Source: Eremophila alpestris peregrina (lineage: Eukaryota; Chordata; Aves; Passeriformes; Alaudidae). From it: a stretch of DNA of 64,000 bases. Shown piece after piece: positions 25,997 to 37,545 of this stretch (positions are counted from its first letter, which is position 1; each line of letters opens with the position of its first letter). The DNA lies in the NCBI GenBank assembly GCA_009792885.1, contig WMCF01000066.1:2160618-2224617 (forward strand), in the 5' to 3' direction. A program made the position numbers and the translations under genes. The notes under the pieces were generated by a model. It worked only from the letters and a program-made list of their open reading frames with translations, did no database searches and was not told the origin of the DNA.

Positions 25997-26287
25997 CCAT
26001 GATTCATTCTTGCAAAGCTTTTGGAATCTAGGAAGGAATAGCAAAAAGACTCTTCTCTCCTGGTTTACCAGAACCAAACACTCCAGAACAAGGTGCTGTG
26101 GGTGTTTCACTTGGAGATCTTGGCAAATGGGCTCTTCTCTCCCAGTACAGGCATCCAGCAAATGGCAGACTTGTTCTGGGAGAGGAGAAGCTGGAAAAGG
26201 GGTTTTGGAATAAGAATGGGGCTGATACATGGGGAAGAAGAAAAAAATTATTACCCCTTCATATCAAGAGGGAACAGAATGATGGAC

Positions 26288-26560
26288 TCCCAGAATGGTT
26301 TGGGTTGGAAAGGACCTTAATTACAGAATGAATTGGTTGGAAGAGACTTTGAGATCATAGAGTCCAACCCAGCCCTAACCCCTGAACTAAACCAGTGCCA
26401 CATCCAGTCTCTTTTAAACACATCCAGGATGGTGACTCCACCCCCTCCCTGGGCAGACCATTCCAAAAGCTCACCCTGTTCCATTTGGGCAGGGACACCT
26501 TCCACCATCCCAGCTTGCTCCAAGCCTCATCCAGCCTGGCCTTGGAACACATACTAGGCC
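26288..26560 (-). mobile_element. Outer CR1 LINE 3' fragment, interrupted
   Basis: Two parts, 26288-26320 (cccagaatggtttgggttgg, aaggaccttaa) and 26465-26560 (aaagctcaccctgttcc, tttgggcagggacacctt, ccagcctggccttgg), are separated by the nested element. Confidence 0.82.
26321..26464 (-). mobile_element. CR1 fragment nested inside another CR1
   Basis: ttacagaatgaattggttgg, agagactttgagatcataga, cagtgccacatccagtctct, ggatggtgactccacc, cagaccattcc. This is the same subfamily as 47665-47950. Removing it joins ggaccttaa to agctcaccctgttcc of the flanking CR1, so it inserted into an existing copy. Confidence 0.8.
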
Positions 26561-28724
26561 TTGATGCCTAATGAATGTAGCTGGTCTTGTCCAAAGAGCA
26601 GCAGGAAGCTCCCAGTCTGACTTTCCCAGTAAGAAAGAGGGTTCTGTGAGATTCAGCAGGATTGCTGGATGGGAATTCATCCCCTGCAGCAGCAGCCTGG
26701 GGTGCCTCACCCACCACTGCAGAGCCCAGAGTGTTTTGATGGAGAAAAGGGGTGAGAAGTGGGAAGTTGCTCTCAGTGTGACCATAAAAACAAAGTCTAG
26801 GGATTAGTTAATAATGTGTGGCCTGAGCAAACAAACCCATCTCCCCATAAAGTCCCTGGTTCAAATAAACTGGTGCTGTTGTCATTAAACCCCATCATCT
26901 GCATGTCTGTTTTCCACTGGGTCTGGTGTGCATTTCAAGGGACCACGATGTGGAGGAACAGCCCCCCAACACCACACTTTGGGACACTCTGAAATCCAGA
27001 TGTGGCTGTGAGATGCCACGGCTTGGACTCATCCCTGCATCCCATTTGTGCTGAACACACAGAGCTGCAATTCCTTAAGGTTTTATGCAGCAAAGCCTAC
27101 ACTGAAGGCAGTGGCTTCTTGTCCTCAAAATGCTGAAGCCTGGAGATTCTTAAAGGCCAGAAAATGTGAAAAAGCCTCTGAATCTCTCCCCCTTTCCTTC
27201 TCTCAGCTTTCTCCCTGCAACAGGCAAAGCTCAGATCTGAAAAACCAAGTCCAGTCCCAAACCCCCCAAGCTCCATGGGGGAGTGGAGACCTCCACAGGC
27301 TCAGGTTGCCCTTTCATGCCTCACTGCAGCTCATCAAGGCCCAGCATCTAATAATGAACCAAGGAGGCTGAGAGCTCCCTCTGACAGCTGAACTGATGGG
27401 TGTAATTAGGGCCTGGCCCACACAGCTTTTCATTAGTGCACTGCTGCTGTGGAAAGATGGTGCTGCACAGCCAGGAAAGAGCCTCCAAGGCCCCGGGAAA
27501 GGGGAGCAGAGCAGCTTGGAGCAAGCAGGGAGCTCTCTGTGCTCCCACCTGGCCATCAGTGTGTGTTTGCAGTCACATCCTGGGGACACCCAAGCACGTC
27601 CTGATTTCACTGCACCTGGCACAGTCGTTGTTTTTTAAACTTCTGCAGGGCCCTGGTCACCCCCCAGTTGTTTGGTGGCTGCACTCAGCAGTGCCTGAGG
27701 CTCTGCTCCCTCCTCTCCAGACATGCTGTGTGCCCCTGGAAGAGCCTGGGGCTCTCTTTCCCCAGCCCAGGGCTCGCTGGTTTTGGCTGGGAGTCACCCC
27801 CCACCCTCCCTGAGTGCTGAGATGCCCCAGCACAGCTGTGGCAGTGCTGGTACCACAGGTGTCTGCATCACTTCCTTTCCTTCATGGAAAAACTAAAAAT
27901 ATTTACTTACATAGCAAAACCTGAGCACACTAAGGAATGCACTCATTTTCCAGGTGACAGAACAGAGTTCTCTGGGCTCCCTTCCTTCCTCTGCCTTCCA
28001 AAGCAGGACCTGCTGCTCCTACACTTCAAACAAGATTTTGGGGTTTGTTAGTTTGATTCTGCAGCTTCAAGTTTTTTAACTCCAGGGCAATGCATGCTCT
28101 TGTAGCTGTTTTATAGAAGAACTTGTGATTCTAAATGGCAAAGTGAAGGAAAAGGAAGTAAACTGGTTATTGTGCCAGAAACACTCCTGGCACTCCTCCC
28201 ATTTCTATTTTCCCTTACATTATAAAGCTGGAATAAATCAAAGTGAGCAATTCACTGGCGAACTGATGAAAGGGGAGCAGAATCAGCACTCTGGTCCCTT
28301 GTACTGATATAAAAAAGGTGTAGTCCCATGCAGGCAGCAGTTTGCCTGAATTACAAGTGCTGGGGATGGAGAATAGCCCTGGAGTGTTTATTAGCAGTCA
28401 TAACCTTAATCAAATAACACTCAAGGATATGTAAAGAAATCTGTTCCACTGCAGCCTCCCAAGCCAAATAAAGGAGTAAATGGGACTTCTATCAAAAATC
28501 CCTTTTAAAACTCATGCATGCTGGGTTCTAAAGAAAAAAATATCTCCCTGTTTCTTGGGGAACAGCCAAAGCTCCAGAGGAGCTGCCCTAGATCAAACCA
28601 GCATCCCAGCATGCCAGGCATCCAGCCTGGGCTGGAACCAGCACTGGAGAGAGGTGATGCTCCAGGGGGAACCTGCCTGCCTGGGATACGTGTGGAAGGA
28701 GGAGGATGAAGAGGATGCTCTCCC
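26561..28724. other. Intergenic stretch, nothing recognised
   Basis: Only short, overlapping open frames; no repeat I can name. Confidence 0.5.
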
Positions 28725-28858
28725 AAAGCATCAGGCCAGGCTGGATGGGGCTCTGAACAACCTGATCCAGTGGAAGATGTCCCTGCCTGTGGCAGGGGGA
28801 TGGAAGGAGATGATTTTTAGGGTCCCTTCCAATCCAGACAATTCTGGGATTCCATAAC
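28725..28858 (+). mobile_element. CR1 LINE 3' end, sense orientation
   Basis: ggccaggctggatggggctc, gtggaagatgtccctgcctg, gggtcccttccaatccagac, ending attctgggattccata, the characteristic CR1 tail. Confidence 0.9.
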
Positions 28859-30197
28859 CATCGGCCCTGCAGGGATCTCCCAGTTCAGATATCTTCACTT
28901 TGCACAGCAGGAGCCTCATCCACTGCCTCTCCCCCATCCATGGGGCTGCTCCAATCAAGGTTTGCATATTATGTGGAATTGCTTGGGAGGAAAAAGAAAG
29001 GCAAGAAAAGAAACAGACCCTGTGTAATAGAGGTGCATGTAAATAATCACTGCCCTAATCCCCTCTGACAATGAAAGATATCCAACCAGAAATTGTTCGA
29101 GCCTGTAACTCAACCTGAAATTTAAGCACAAGGAAGTCGTGTCAAAAGGGGACTTGGGTTCCCATAAAAGCCTCTCTACTTCCAGACCCTGGGCCCCTTA
29201 GCCAAAAAAACAGAGCAAACTTCCAGACATAACATCTGAGAAGTGCAGGCCTCTCAGAGGGACTCGCTGGAGAGACAACCACCAGGAAAACAAGCGGGGA
29301 GAAGGAAGCCTCTGGGCCCAGATGAAGTACCTGCCACGGGCCAGGGGCACGGTTTCCATCAGAGCTGCAGCAGCCCCTGGTACATTACCCCAGGAGGGCT
29401 GCAGAAATCCCCCAGGGAAGGCATTCCAGACTGGACAAAGCCCTGGGGGAATTTGTGGCTGGAGTCTGTTCTCCTTTGCTCTCGTGCAGCAGCTTTGAGG
29501 TTGATGAGTGACAGAAGAATCCAGCAAAGAGGAGACCCTGGGCAGAGAGGGGGGATCAGTGCCCTGTTCATGGTTTCGGTTCTCTGGCTCCATCACCTCC
29601 ATCCCACTAAGGACTCATGGGGTGTGAGGCCCTGCATGGCACAGGCAGGGATAAAAACCCTCCTGGAAGCAGCACCTGGAGAGGGGGAACCTCCCCTGGA
29701 GCGAGTCCTGCTTTCTGTGCCAGGACACCTGAGCTGAGCACCTCCCTTGCAGCCAGGGAAGCACCAAGAGCCAAATTCTGGGCTGCTTTTAAGAGCAGAG
29801 GGCCAGCTTTTGTTTTTTCAAGGAAGAGAAGCCCTAGGAGGGCACTGTCTGTCTTTTCCAGGGCCAGCAGCCAGCCTGCCCCAGTCCCTGTCTCCTCACA
29901 CCTTGCCTTGCCTGTCCTACCTCAGCAACTCCTCATGGAGAAACCCAGCTCATTTCCCAGCCACAAAGCCCTGAGGTGAGTCCAGGGTGTTCCTGTGTCC
30001 CCCCTCACATCAATGTCCCAGGGTCCATCAGAAACATCCCTTGGGAGTGCAAGAACCTGTCATTGCTCCAGAGGAACCCCAAAGTTTAAAAAAGAAGCAA
30101 GCAGAAATTTCCTCCACAGCTGAGCCACAGGACAAGAGAGTGGTGGGGATGTGGAAATATTCACCACTGAATAACCAGACCTGAGAGCAGGCCATAG
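28859..30197. other. Intergenic stretch, nothing recognised
   Basis: Includes overlapping open frames of up to 164 codons at 29243-29979 with no recognisable features. Confidence 0.5.
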
Positions 30198-30450
30198 AAA
30201 CATGGAATGGTTTGAGTTGGAATGGGCCTTAAAGCCCATCCAGTGCCACCCCTGCCATGGGCAGGGACACCTCCCACTGTCCCAGCCTGGCCTTGGACAC
30301 ATCTTAGGCTTCAGTGCACAAAAGCTGCCGCTGATCTTGTCCAAACCTGGCCTCAAACACCTCCAGAAACGGGACAGCCAAAACTTCTCTGGGCAACCTG
30401 TGCCTCACCATCCTCACCGCAAATCACTTCCTCCTAACACCTGAATTTGC
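30198..30450 (-). mobile_element. CR1 LINE 3' fragment
   Basis: catggaatggtttgagttgg, gccttaaagcccatccagtg, ccatgggcagggacacctcc, then ttctctgggcaacctgtgcc and cacttcctcctaacacctga. Confidence 0.9.
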
Positions 30451-30599
30451 TAATATCTGCCTTGCTCACCTTGATTTTTCCCATTATTTCAGATTTTATG
30501 GACCCCCTTTATCTCCAGAGCCCCACCAAGGCATCAGCTGTGTTCCCAGTGCCTCCAAGGCCCCAGCAGCAGCTCCTGCCTCTGCCTGCACTGAGAGCA

Positions 30600-31534
30600 G
30601 CATCGCCCTGATGAAAGGGGGATTTCTAGAGGGAAGCGTTTGGAAAACAAGGAGCAGCCCGAGGAGAGCAAATCAGCTGCAGGAGTGCACATTTCCCTGT
30701 GCTGGAGCAGGGCTGGCTGCATTTCACCCCCTCCATGCAGAGCCTGCAGACAGAGATGCCGCTGGTGTTGGGTTCCCGGGACGCCTCCCCTGGTACTCCC
30801 GGGAGCTCCTCGTTGGGAATTTCCACCGGGATGGTTTCTCATCGGAAAATGCCAACAGGCTGAAATCAAAGCCCCTTGTGGGAATGCACCAGGTTCAGGG
30901 AATCTTTCATGGGAAACTTTTGCTCAAGCCCAGGCTGGAGCTCTCCCCTCGGGAAGTGTGAGCTCTCCATACCCCATGTCCCCTCCCTTTGCAGAGCTGG
31001 AGGTCCCTGGGGATGGGGACATCCTCCCCCCTCTGTGTTTTCTCTCCCCCATGTCCCCACCTCCAGGACCCCTCACGGTGAGGTTCGTGGCCCCACAGAT
31101 TGATTTTACCCCCAATAAATGCTGTAACCCGGGGACACAGACCCTGCACCCCGAGGGCAGGGCATTGCTCAGGACATGGAAGCGCAGGTGGGATGTGAAT
31201 CCACACTCGCTGATGTGTTTCTCTTCCAGATCGCGGCTCCAGCAGCTTTTCCTGAGGAAAACCAGGCAGAGCCTTGGGATCAGCCTGAAGGAGGGCTGGA
31301 AATGGGCTCACATTCGGGAGGAGCTCTGGGCTCTGTCCTGTACGGAGGTGGTGGCACGGGGGGGTTCCCGAGGGTCCCCTGCCCACAGGGGCTGTCCCTG
31401 GTCCCTGCCATGGCCGGGACAACAGCACCATCTTGTGACTCTGCTCGGCCTGGGAAGGGATTTTCGGGATGGCCCCGAAGCTCCCTCTCGTGGATCCCGC
31501 AGCCAGCGGCTCACAGCAGCCCAGATGTTCCTCT
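30600..31534. promoter_or_regulatory. CpG- and GC-rich intergenic patch with open frames on both strands
   Basis: Many CpGs (ccgctgg, cccgggacgcc, tcccgggagctcctcg, gatcgcggctc, cacgggggggttcccgag). A 321-codon plus-strand frame (30640-31605) and a 273-codon minus-strand frame (30907-31728) both stay open, as expected of GC-rich DNA without selection, and both run into the CR1 fragment. Splice-like sites occur (tccctttgcag, ctcacg|gtgagg, tctcttccag). It is a candidate promoter or non-coding transcript; no domain was recognised. Confidence 0.25.
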
Positions 31535-31660
31535 GCAGGATGGACGGGGCTCGGAGCAACCCGGGACAGTGGCAGTGTCCCTGTCCATGGCAGGGGTGGC
31601 AATGAGAGGGGCTGTAAGGTGCTTTCCAATTTAAACAACTCTGTTATCCCGTGATCCCTT
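31535..31660 (+). mobile_element. CR1 LINE 3' end, sense orientation
   Basis: ggatggacggggctcggagc, ccatggcaggggtggcaatg, gtgctttccaatttaaacaa, then ctctgttatcccgtgatccc. It is a degraded CR1 tail. Confidence 0.75.
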
Positions 31661-32627
31661 GAATTGGAGGCTTGGGAGCAGGCCTGAGGGCAAACCAAGC
31701 TTTGCATCTTGCCTGCTCCACTGAACAAGGAATTTTGGAGAAATCAGCCCTGGGCATGGCAGGGCACAGCCCCAAGTCCACCCACAACACCCAGGATCCA
31801 CAGGGGGATGTGGTGCAAGCAAAGCTTCATCCTTGGGGTGGGCAAGGCTGGCTCTGATGGCTCAGACACACGGGTTTAGGAGCTCCCAGGCCCCACTACA
31901 TCAGTTCTCCCCCCAAAAAAGTGAGGAGCTTGGTTCCCTCTTGAGGTGCTCAAAGCCAAGGAAGGTGTCTCCACCTGTCCCTGCAGTGCTGGGGCCCTCG
32001 AGCACAGCTCTTACGGGCAGCATAACTTAAACTGACAGGTTTTTTGGCAGTTTAAAGCTGTTTCAGGAGGTTGCTCCCTGCAAGCACGCTGTTGCAATGC
32101 TGCTGCTGCCTGCCAGGCTTTCCACACCTGCAGGATCAGAGCTGGCACTGTAACGGGATTTGGGACACTGCTGGAGGGGATCTACTCCTGTGAAGCTGTT
32201 CCTTTCCTTTTCCACGTGATTTCTCCCCCCACTGCAACCATTTTCTAATTTTTGCACCATGATGAAATCGGGTCCTTGTGAAGTTTTCTCCCAGAAGGAC
32301 CCAGGGGGCTCAGAGATTGCAAAACCTCCCGGTGCCACCTTATCTGCCAGTGCTTGTGCTGCACTCCAGGCTAAACACAGCTGCTGCCAAGCACACGGGA
32401 TGAACTTTCTCTCAAGGACAATACCAGCATAAGGAGCTTTTTAAGGGGTATTAGGAGCTTTAGATGTAGCTTTAGTTCTGTGTTTGCCACCCCAGAGAAG
32501 GACTGTGACCTGCTTTCCCTTGCTGATCTCACACCCGGATGTTTCAGGGTACCTGCTGTGTGCTCCTCTCCCTCAGCCATGTGATTTTCCTCTCAAGCCA
32601 CAGCAAAGAAGTGCAGATTTTGCATAA
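31661..32627. other. Intergenic stretch, nothing recognised
   Basis: No exon, RNA gene or repeat that I could name; only short open frames on both strands. Confidence 0.5.
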
Positions 32628-33135
32628 ATTCACAGTTGGAAGAGATCATCAAGTCCAACCAGCAACCCAGCAACATCCTAATCACCCCTAAACCATGTCC
32701 CCAGGTGCTACATCCAGACACCAGCACCTTCCTGGGCAACTTATTCCAATGCCTGACTGCTTTTTCAGCCAGACATTTCAGATACCCAGTCTGAACCTCC
32801 CCTGCTGCAACTTCAGACTGTTTCCTCTGATCTTTTCACTTGAGACATGGCAGAAGAGCCAGACCACCAGCTCACCACACCCTTCTGTCAGGGAGCTGTA
32901 GTGAGAAATGAGGTGTCCCCTGAGCCTCCTCTTCTCCAGCCTGAACAAACCCAGTTTCCTCAGCTACTGCAGAGATTTCAGCCCTCTCCCCCTCCTTCCC
33001 TCCGTGCAATCTGACTTTTTCATTCCTAATCATTGTGCTGTGGATCTGTTCTCAGTCTCCCTGCATCCTGTGCCTCCCTGCTCCATGGAGACACTTTTCC
33101 AAGGCTCTGCCAGGACCTTTCCACTCTGGAGTGAA
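32628..33135 (-). mobile_element. CR1 LINE 3' region, longer copy, about 500 bp
   Basis: It reads cacagttggaagagatcatc, aagtccaaccagcaacc, acttattccaatgcctgac, then gtgtcccctgagcctcctct and tctccagcctgaacaaaccc, which belong to the region coding for the end of the CR1 reverse transcriptase and the 3' UTR in reverse orientation. The 5' boundary is vague. Confidence 0.8.
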
Positions 33136-34443
33136 GCCTTGCTGTGTCCCTCACCACGTGCACTGAACCTTCCAGGGAATATCCTGCCTGCTGGCGTGCC
33201 AGCCTTGTTGTTGTCCACTCTGGATGAGATAATGTCTCTCAAATCTGAGTCTCTGACATGAGGGCGTCCAGGCCCCTTTCGCTTGTGGCTGCATTCCAAC
33301 TTCAGGACAGAAATGACCAGGAGAAATATGAGAGGTTCGTGACATTCTTGGCTTGGGAATCGTCGGCCTGGCGTGGAAAGGAATGGGATCAAAAGGGATC
33401 AGTGTTATTTTCAAGGCCTTGTTTCGTGATGCACTCCCATACACACAGTTCCAAAGAGGCTTTTGGGCTCCAGGTGAACCTTGCTGAGGAGGGTGGGACA
33501 GGTTATTTTTGTTAATGGAGCACACTGGGACGAGAACAGCTTTAAAAAAAGAATTGTGGTGCATTGTGGCTGTTTATCCCCTGCACACTGTTTTCCTTGA
33601 GACAGAAGAGCCAAGGGATGGACAGGAATGAATCCTGCTTTTCCAGGCAGGTGCTGGCAGGAATATTGCCAAAAACCACTGTGAGTGCTGCCTCACAGGA
33701 GAGGGGGATCTTCAGAATCTGGGATAAAGCTCTCAGAACATGCAAGGATGGGTTTGAAAGTGTGTTGAGAGTGGCAGCCAGAAAAGCAATTTATAGAATT
33801 CACTTGCATGGATAAAAGGAAAAGCTTAATGGTCTTGATGGGGCGTTGGAGCTCAGAGCAGCCTTGGTACAACAGAGGCTTTTGAGATAGTGCTGAAGTG
33901 CAGAGCTGGGAACCACCTGCCAGTCCTGCCAGGAAAGCTCCAGTGTCTTCATCACTTTGTCACAACAGGAGCCACGAGAAGCAATCTCCATCCTCTCTGA
34001 GCTCCTTGTTCCAACAGTGACTTCCCCTCCCAAGGCTGCACCCAGAGAGGGGCATGGGAAGTGATCTGGGGGAGAAATCAGTGAGCAGTTTGGTGCTGGT
34101 GTTTGCAGCACGTGCATGCTGGTGATGAGGGAGGAATCCAAGACTTTTTGTTGGCCTAAATCAGATAAAAATCTTGCTGAAATCCCCACTGGTGCAGGAA
34201 CACGCTCTTGTTGCACAGATGAATTCCTCCAGTGGCCCTGGCTGTACAGGAGGCAGATAAGCACCAGAGCATCTGTTGAGGAGAGGAGATTACCCAGAGC
34301 TAATGCTCTAAAAGTGGCTGCAAACACGAGCAAACTGGAGAATACAGACAGAGCATTCAGCAGCATTTTTGCAGTAAACAAGTCTCAAGAGCTCTTGGCT
34401 ATCAGAGGCGGGGGAGCTCAGCTCTGTTTGCTGTGCCAGGACT
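33136..34443. other. Intergenic stretch, nothing recognised
   Basis: Open frames up to 193 codons on the minus strand (33800-34381) show no family features. No mobile element was recognised. Confidence 0.5.
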
Positions 34444-34505
34444 TGTGTCCTGCACCCTGTGTCCTGCACCCTGTGTCCTGCACCCTGTGTCCTGCACCCT
34501 GTGCC
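34444..34505. repeat. 14-bp tandem repeat, 4.4 copies
   Basis: Unit tgtgtcctgcaccc, four identical copies plus a partial one (tgtgcc). Confidence 0.97.
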
Positions 34506-34627
34506 AGCCAGGCTCAGAAGGGATGAGCCCCTGACCTCCTGTAAGCCCAGCTCACCTCCCCTGGTTCTTTCACCCCATCCTGTGCTGCAGGAGTGCCTGA
34601 GACACCCAGAAATGGCATCACTTTGTC

Positions 34628-34735
34628 ACAGAAGCCCAGAATGGTTTGGGCTGGAAGGGATCTAAAAGATGATCTCGTTCCAAAATCCCTGCCATGGGCA
34701 GGGACACCTTCTGTGGCCCAGGCAAGGGGAATTCT
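34628..34735 (-). mobile_element. CR1 LINE 3' fragment
   Basis: cccagaatggtttgggctgg, ggatctaaaagatgatctcg and ccatgggcagggacacctt, a short reverse-oriented CR1 end. Confidence 0.88.
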
Positions 34736-35099
34736 AGTCCTTCTAGTGGAAGTCCAGTGGATTTCTCCAAGGGCTCAGAGCTGCCCTTGGGGCGCTGTGC
34801 ACGTCTCAGCCTCACAGCAATCAAGTGAAGCTATTAAATATCAATCACTTCCCATGAAGTTGACGTTTTTAATCCTCACTCTGCCTTCTCTTTTCACACA
34901 CTGGTGACTGGGGCCTTTCCCCACTGTGAGGGCTTTCCCCCTGCCTTATTGCTCCCTCCCTCTCAGGGCCGAGAATTAAAAGACATAATAAAAAACCCTT
35001 GGAGGGGATGGGAGTGGTGCCTAAAAACAAAAAAAAGCAGGTTCCTTGCTGGAGCCAGGGATTCATCTGCCTCTCCCCGTGGAGATGAAGAGGCCCTTT

Positions 35100-35620
35100 C
35101 ACCCCAGCAACCAGCAGGCTGAAGTTGGATATGTGCTCAGCAGCACGGCCGGGGCTGGGAGCTGCTGACATTTCTCCCTCAGATTACAGGGCACGGTGCA
35201 AAAAGGCATTACAGTTGCTGGGGAGACTGTGCCTTCATCAGGCTGCAGGCTTGGGAGTGAGCTGGGGTAGCTATGGAACGGGGCCCAGCGTGGCTCCCAG
35301 CCCTCTCAGCAGAGGGAGGTCAATGAGAGCTGCCCAGCTCCGTGCCCACCGCATGGAGCAGGTGGGAGCCCAGCGCTCCAATATCCCCACCCTGCGCCCC
35401 TGCTTTGTTCTCCGCTGCTCCCCGGGGATTTTCATCACAAATATCCTCTTATTATGTGCTCACGGAGGGAGGGGGCCCACACAAAGAGAAAGAAAAGGCT
35501 GCTTGCTTGGAAAAGCAGTAATTACAGGGCTGGGGCTTTCCTGGAGGAGGATTCATACGGATTCGACATGGCCGTGGTTCACACGTCCGGACCCTCCAGG
35601 GGCAAGCTCCTGGTTTGATT
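35100..35620. promoter_or_regulatory. CpG-enriched patch, function unknown
   Basis: CpGs recur here (gcacggccgggg, aacggggcccagcg, tacggattcgacatggccgt, acacgtccgg) against a CpG-poor background. A 178-codon plus-strand open frame (35125-35661) overlaps it but has no recognisable domain. It may be a distal regulatory element. Confidence 0.25.
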
Positions 35621-35787
35621 TCATTATCAGCAAGCTGGGCTGCCTGAGACTGATGCCCTGAAATGAGTTCCCAAAAAGGGAAAGCTGCACTTCTTTCATT
35701 AGTGGCTTTGAAAGCAGTTTTGCTGCTGCCCCTGGAAGCCTCTGCATTCCCTCAGGGAGGGGGGAGCACAAGGACCACGAGTTGGCC

Positions 35788-36140
35788 TGTCAGCATCAGA
35801 TAGTATGGGAAAATGCTTTATAGGTAAAGCCTTATAAAATAAGGGCCTTGCTACCCTTGTAAAATCATGGCTCAGGTCTGCTACTTTGGCTAAGTAGAAG
35901 AGGACTATGGTAAAGTGGCTCAGATGAATTGGAGGTAGAAAAACAAGTTATATAACCATTATGTGTTCATGTTGTGGTGTGTGTGGTGGTTGGTGTTGCA
36001 TTGTGTTTGTCATGATGTGAAAGTGTGTAGCTGATAATGGATTAACTGCTTAAAAAGGCCTGGTTTTTGCAATAAAGTGGATCTCCTTTGCACCTGCCTG
36101 GGGACTCTGCAGCACTGCAGACCCTCACCCCCAGGAAAAC
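35788..36140 (+). mobile_element. LTR-like block, approximate ends
   Basis: Starts tgtcagcatcagatag, is AT-rich and then GT-rich, has a TATA-like ttatataacc near 35949, ttaaaaagg near 36050, AATAAA at 36071-36076 and a pyrimidine/GC-rich tail. This resembles a sense-strand LTR. No target duplication was found and the 3' end is a guess. Confidence 0.45.
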
Positions 36141-36145
36141 CTCTT

Positions 36146-36300
36146 ACAGAATCCCAGATTGGCTTGGCTTGGAAGGGACCTCACAGCCCACCCTGTTCCA
36201 GCCCCTGCCATGGGCAGGGACACCTTTCACGATCCCAGGTTGCTGCAAGCTCTGTCCAGCCTGGCCTTGAACTTCCAGGGATGGGAATCCACATCTCTCT
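36146..36300 (-). mobile_element. CR1 LINE 3' fragment
   Basis: acagaatcccagattggctt, then ggaagggacctcacagccca and tgccatgggcagggacacct. It directly follows the LTR-like block at 35788-36140. Confidence 0.88.
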
Positions 36301-37213
36301 GGTCCATTATTTATATGTGGTCACCATCTATTTTAGCAAAAGCAGGTGGACTCCACCCTTCAAACATCTCCTAACCCCAGACATGTGGAGACTCTGCACT
36401 CACAGATCAGTCAAATCTCTGTCCTCTGACAAGGGAGGTAAAACAGGTGTAAATGGATGCAGGTGAAGTCTCCCATGAAGCAAACTTGACTTTTATATCA
36501 CAGGTACTGTGTGATTTTCCCCAGCTCAGCACTCAGAGCATGGCAGTGTTGGGATGTTTGCACAGCTCTGGCTCAGGTAAAAACCCCATTTTCCACCTGG
36601 GTGAAATGATAACCCAAATTAACCAGGCCAAGTCATGCAGGAGCTCTGAGAGAACCCAACCTGTCCCCTCCCTGCTCAGAAAGTGTGTTAGATACCTCTG
36701 CCCCTCCCTAATGCCTCCTCATGTATTGGACACAAACCTGAAAGGGGGCCTGTTTGGGGTCACTTTACACCATTTCTCTGAAAAATGCATCTCAGGAGCA
36801 GATTTTCACCTTGCTTGGTGCTTTGCCAATAACTCTGGGACACTTGTAGGACACTTAATAGAGGCAGGGCTGATGACGAGACAGAAACCCCAAGGGAAGA
36901 TGTTTGTGCCTTTAGAACACACACTTTTAGGCAGGTTACCTTGATCCTTTGTGGTTTTATGATGTGGGCAAGACAAGGACCAGCACATCAATGCACTCTG
37001 CAGTCCCAGAGGTGAGCACACTCATTTGATGACAAACAGTAAGAGATCTGCCATGGACAAAGCCCCCAGGAGCAGAAGTCACTCCACTCCCTGTAAGCTC
37101 ACAAACAGCATCTGCCTCTGTGCTTGTGGCTGTCTGAATCCATTCTTCCTGGAACAAATGCAAACTGAAGTCTGGGTTTTGGGTAACCCAAATCTCCTAC
37201 TAAAAAAAAAAAA

Positions 37214-37545
37214 AATCCCAGAATGGTTTGGATTGGAAGGGACCTTAAAGCTCATCTTGTTCCACCCCTCTGCCATGGGCAGGGACATCTTCCACTGTCC
37301 CAGGCTACTCCAAGCCCTGTCCAGCCTCATCTTGGGCACTTCCAGGGATCCAGGGGCAGTTACAGCCTCTCTGGGCACCCTGTGCCAGAGCCTCAGCACC
37401 CTCACAGGGGAGAATTTCTTCCCAATATTGAATCTAATTCTATCCTTCATCTTAAGGCCATCCCCCCTTATCCTTTCCCTACACATCCTTGTGAGAAGTC
37501 CTTCTCCAGCCTCCTTGGAAGCTCCCTTGGGTACTGGGAGGTGAG
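37214..37545 (-). mobile_element. CR1 LINE 3' fragment, about 330 bp
   Basis: Follows a 13-A run. It reads cccagaatggtttggattgg, gggaccttaaagctcatctt, gccatgggcagggacatctt, ccaggggcagttacagcctc and gagaatttcttcccaatatt, in the order expected of a reverse-oriented CR1 3' end, and extends further 5' than most copies here. Confidence 0.92.

Noticed and set aside
34444..34505. Regular repeats considered as a CRISPR-like array
   Set aside because: The 14-bp units are directly adjacent with no spacers, in animal DNA; it is a simple minisatellite.
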